Origin: Verrucomicrobiota bacterium | GTDB taxonomy: Bacteria > Verrucomicrobiota > Verrucomicrobiia > Limisphaerales > JAHEOI01 | Direction: 5' to 3' | Length of the DNA stretch: 34,957 nucleotides | Assembly: GCA_018610125.1 (NCBI GenBank) | Contig: JAHEOI010000344.1 | Coordinates: 1 to 34,957 of the forward strand | Shown: in pieces, positions 33,646 to 34,957 of the stretch | Position numbering within the stretch: position 1 is the stretch's first letter | Layout of the letters: each line of letters begins with the position of its first letter | Notes under the pieces: model-generated | The model's input: only the letters and a program-made list of their open reading frames with translations | The model's database searches: none | Told to the model about the DNA's origin: nothing | Made by a program: the position numbers and the translations under genes

Positions 33646-34278
33646 TTACCTGCACGATCGTTCGTGAAGCCACCTTCGGATGAAATTGATGAATTCGGCC
33701 ACCGGCATCATTTCTAAATCCTTTTCTCGAAATCCCTCCCTCTGCCTGTCTTGGTAAAAATCTGCCATGAACTCGTTAAAAAAACTCCAGATCTGAGTTC
33801 CGCTGGGAATGTTTTTGTCCCCCGTTTGCACGAACCAATTTCGCACTTCTAACACAAGATTCTCCGGATCGTTATTATGACTCTTGATATCGGAACCTGA
33901 AAGGTCCGAGAGTGCTTGTTGGTAGGTATAGGGCTCTTTTTCGAGAATGAGACAGCACCTCTTTGCCGCTCCGCGCTTTGAGAGGCGATAGCCCATGTCT
34001 AACCCAAGTTCAAATGGCATGTTAAGCCGAAAGACTTCATCTTTTTCTTGCGCTTTAATACGAGACAAATCGTGTATACTCAACGAAGATTTACTTATGA
34101 GCTCGACGATTTTTGAAATGCGTGCTTCGCCTGAGTCGAACCGCTCCGACGCGATACGTGGGTCATAGCCGGCGCAAACAACCGTAAAAAGGAGCGGTCG
34201 AAGAAGCGGAATGTAATCGTCGTCGAAAGGACAGTTGATGAAAACGTTAGTGGGAGATTTCTTGCCTCCTCGGCTCAT
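33646..34278 (-). CDS. TIR / nucleoside-deoxyribosyltransferase-like protein, candidate defence effector
   Basis: A 210-residue soluble protein. I do not recognise a named family with certainty. The order of elements resembles a TIR or NDT (DRHyd) Rossmann-like fold: a first strand NVFINCPFDDDYIPLLRPLL (11-30), a strand-helix around VCAGYDPRIASERFDSGEAR (34-53), a strand ending in SSLSIHDLSR (64-73), and a helix carrying MPFELGLDMGY (87-97), where Glu90 takes the place of the catalytic Glu of NADases and deoxyribosyltransferases. The C-terminal third (140-210) is helical. Its start overlaps the DUF2188 gene's stop by four bases (ATGA). Base composition is lower in GC (about 43-45% in sampled lines) than in the neighbouring housekeeping genes (about 63% in one sampled line), suggesting transfer. 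The NAD- or nucleotide-acting role is inference. Confidence 0.75.
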   Translation of the reverse strand: MSRGGKKSPTNVFINCPFDDDYIPLLRPLLFTVVCAGYDPRIASERFDSGEARISKIVELISKSSLSIHDLSRIKAQEKDEVFRLNMPFELGLDMGYRLSKRGAAKRCCLILEKEPYTYQQALSDLSGSDIKSHNNDPENLVLEVRNWFVQTGDKNIPSGTQIWSFFNEFMADFYQDRQREGFREKDLEMMPVAEFINFIRRWLHERSCR

Positions 34279-34502
34279 TTCTCTGGCTTACTCCACTTGT
34301 CGATCGAGCCGTCTTTTCGATGCACGATGACGTCCCAATCGTTGGATGCAATCTTCTTGGCTCCCTTTACGGCCGCCTGTTTATTCGCGTAGATCCTGCT
34401 CGCCCTTGTGGTTCCCTCTTTCTTGACCGCCCACTGATCCTTTCTGGAGATCACATGCACCCTTTTCGCATTTCTTTTCGCGCTCTTTCTTGCTGTTTTC
34501 AT
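34275..34502 (-). CDS. DUF2188 domain protein, overlapping the TIR-like gene
   Basis: A 75-residue, strongly basic protein. After a lysine/arginine-rich start (KTARKSAKRNAKRVHVISRK) comes the DUF2188 pattern: DQWAVKKEGTTRASRIYANK, AAVKGAKKIASNDWDVIVHR and KDGSIDKWSKPEK. The frame stays open further upstream, but the ATG at 34502 has GAAGGTG at good spacing and starts at the family's usual position. DUF2188 proteins are small, of unknown function, and often sit beside mobile elements. The four-base overlap with the TIR-like gene argues for a two-gene module in which this basic protein might bind nucleic acid, sense, or act as a regulator or antidote (inference). It is divergent from the BrxA-like gene. 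Confidence 0.8.
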   Translation of the reverse strand: MKTARKSAKRNAKRVHVISRKDQWAVKKEGTTRASRIYANKQAAVKGAKKIASNDWDVIVHRKDGSIDKWSKPEK

Positions 34503-34587
34503 GCTCACACCTTCTTCAAAATATCGCCGAATCACGCGATTGCCAATCCTCCGTTGCCACCCTGCTTGTTTTGTTTGACATCCCGCG

Positions 34588-34615
34588 TTTATGCCGGCAA
34601 ACTTGCCGGCATAAA
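34588..34615. promoter_or_regulatory. Perfect 28-bp palindrome between the divergent genes
   Basis: TTTATGCCGGCAA and TTGCCGGCATAAA are perfect 13-base arms around a two-base centre (AC). It lies 86 bases upstream of the DUF2188 start on one side. On the other its last base is the A of the BrxA-like gene's ATG at 34615. There is no following T-run. It could be an operator for a shared repressor, an mRNA hairpin that hides the translation start, or a recombination site. Confidence 0.65.
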
Positions 34616-34957
34616 TGGCAGCACCCTTCCCAGAGAGCTTGGGCTTCCGAGTGGGTGATCGGGGAACCCATACGAGTCGGACCTTGATGCTGAAGGAGTT
34701 GACGGCGTTACTGGCCGTCTGCCCTTCCGAGGCCACCCGCGACGATTATTGGCGGGCAGTCGTCGAGGAGAACGTTCTAGACAAGGCGACTGCGTCAACG
34801 AGGCGATGGACGGTTCAGAGGCTATCGGAGCTGTATGCTTTGGACCTCTCGGTTGTCATCTTCCGGGGCCTACGCTTTTTCCGAGATCGGGATCCGAATT
34901 CAGTGCCTTTGCTCGCCCTGTTGTGTGGTCTGGCCCGTGACCCTTTGCTGCGGAACA
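34615..34957 (+). CDS. BrxA/DUF1819-like protein, partial, runs off the window
   Basis: An open frame with no stop from the ATG at 34615 to the window end, at least 114 codons. The recognisable part begins SRTLMLKELTALLAVCPSEA, then DDYWRAVVEENVLDKATAST, RRWTVQRLSELYALDLSVVI and FRFFRD-like and LLALLCGLARDPLLRN segments. The pattern of 'x-V-x-E-E-N-x-L-x-K-x-T-x-S-T-x-R-R' followed by a leucine-rich helix is like the BrxA (DUF1819) family, a small winged-helix protein encoded first in type I BREX phage-exclusion operons. The assignment is from memory of the pattern and from the defence-type neighbours. If right, the rest of the BREX operon lies to the right of the window. There is no clear ribosome site before the ATG, which touches the palindrome; an ATG at 34687 is a shorter alternative. 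Confidence 0.65.
   Translation, partial: MAAPFPESLGFRVGDRGTHTSRTLMLKELTALLAVCPSEATRDDYWRAVVEENVLDKATASTRRWTVQRLSELYALDLSVVIFRGLRFFRDRDPNSVPLLALLCGLARDPLLRN

Noticed and set aside
34134-34150. A GGTTCGA-type match to the tRNA-Pro 3' end inside the TIR-like gene, as an attachment site
   Set aside because: Only about ten bases match, within the universal T-loop sequence, and it lies inside a coding region.

Overview
The window looks like a chromosome segment of a Verrucomicrobiota bacterium, probably of the Opitutae type. The reasons are a planctomycete-type cytochrome c (PSCyt1/DUF1549/DUF1553) protein followed by a Tat-exported DUF1501 protein, a DUF5069 protein, a prepilin-like N-terminus of the kind abundant in the PVC group, and PVC-style versions of an adenylate kinase-like protein and a tyrosine recombinase. 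GC content is moderate to high across most of the window and falls visibly near the right end. No rRNA or CRISPR array is present. The taxonomic assignment is inference from gene content.

Left part (1-7405): a partial prepilin gene runs off the left edge. It is followed by the tail of a decayed sulfatase, then a PSCyt1/DUF1549/LamG/DUF1553 protein, a DUF1501 protein and a PQQ-type beta-propeller protein, a set of exported catabolic genes. The intergenic DNA here carries copies of a dispersed 26-bp repeat and a 12-unit octamer array.

Middle (7406-20640): ispH, a small winged-helix regulator coupled to a six-helix membrane protein (two similar inverted repeats suggest a shared operator with ispH), a DUF5069 gene with its own strong terminator, the threonine-degradation pair tdh-kbl, three consecutive CNNM/CorC-type (DUF21-CBS) membrane proteins, an AbiEii-type nucleotidyltransferase with its small overlapping partner, pdxH, and an overlapping pair of alanine racemase and an arginyl-tRNA-transferase-like acyltransferase.

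Centre-right (20913-32887): a very large fusion protein combining a DnaQ-like 3'-5' exonuclease, a RecQ helicase and a UvrD/Rep-type SF1 helicase; a bifunctional NAD(P)HX repair enzyme; an exported and membrane-anchored protein of unknown function; an adenylate kinase-like protein; fmt; and a REC-PAS-PP2C (SpoIIE-type) signalling phosphatase ending in a clear terminator.

Right edge (32918-34957): tRNA-Pro(GGG) with its own promoter is immediately followed by a truncated, frameshifted tyrosine recombinase. Next comes a lower-GC, four-base-overlapping gene pair on the minus strand: a DUF2188 protein and a protein with a TIR / nucleoside-deoxyribosyltransferase-like pattern. A perfect 28-bp palindrome separates this pair from a divergent plus-strand gene that runs off the window and resembles the BrxA/DUF1819 family of BREX phage exclusion. 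This is the most likely place for a new system: the edge of a tRNA-anchored defence island with an uncharacterised two-gene module beside a probable BREX-like operon.
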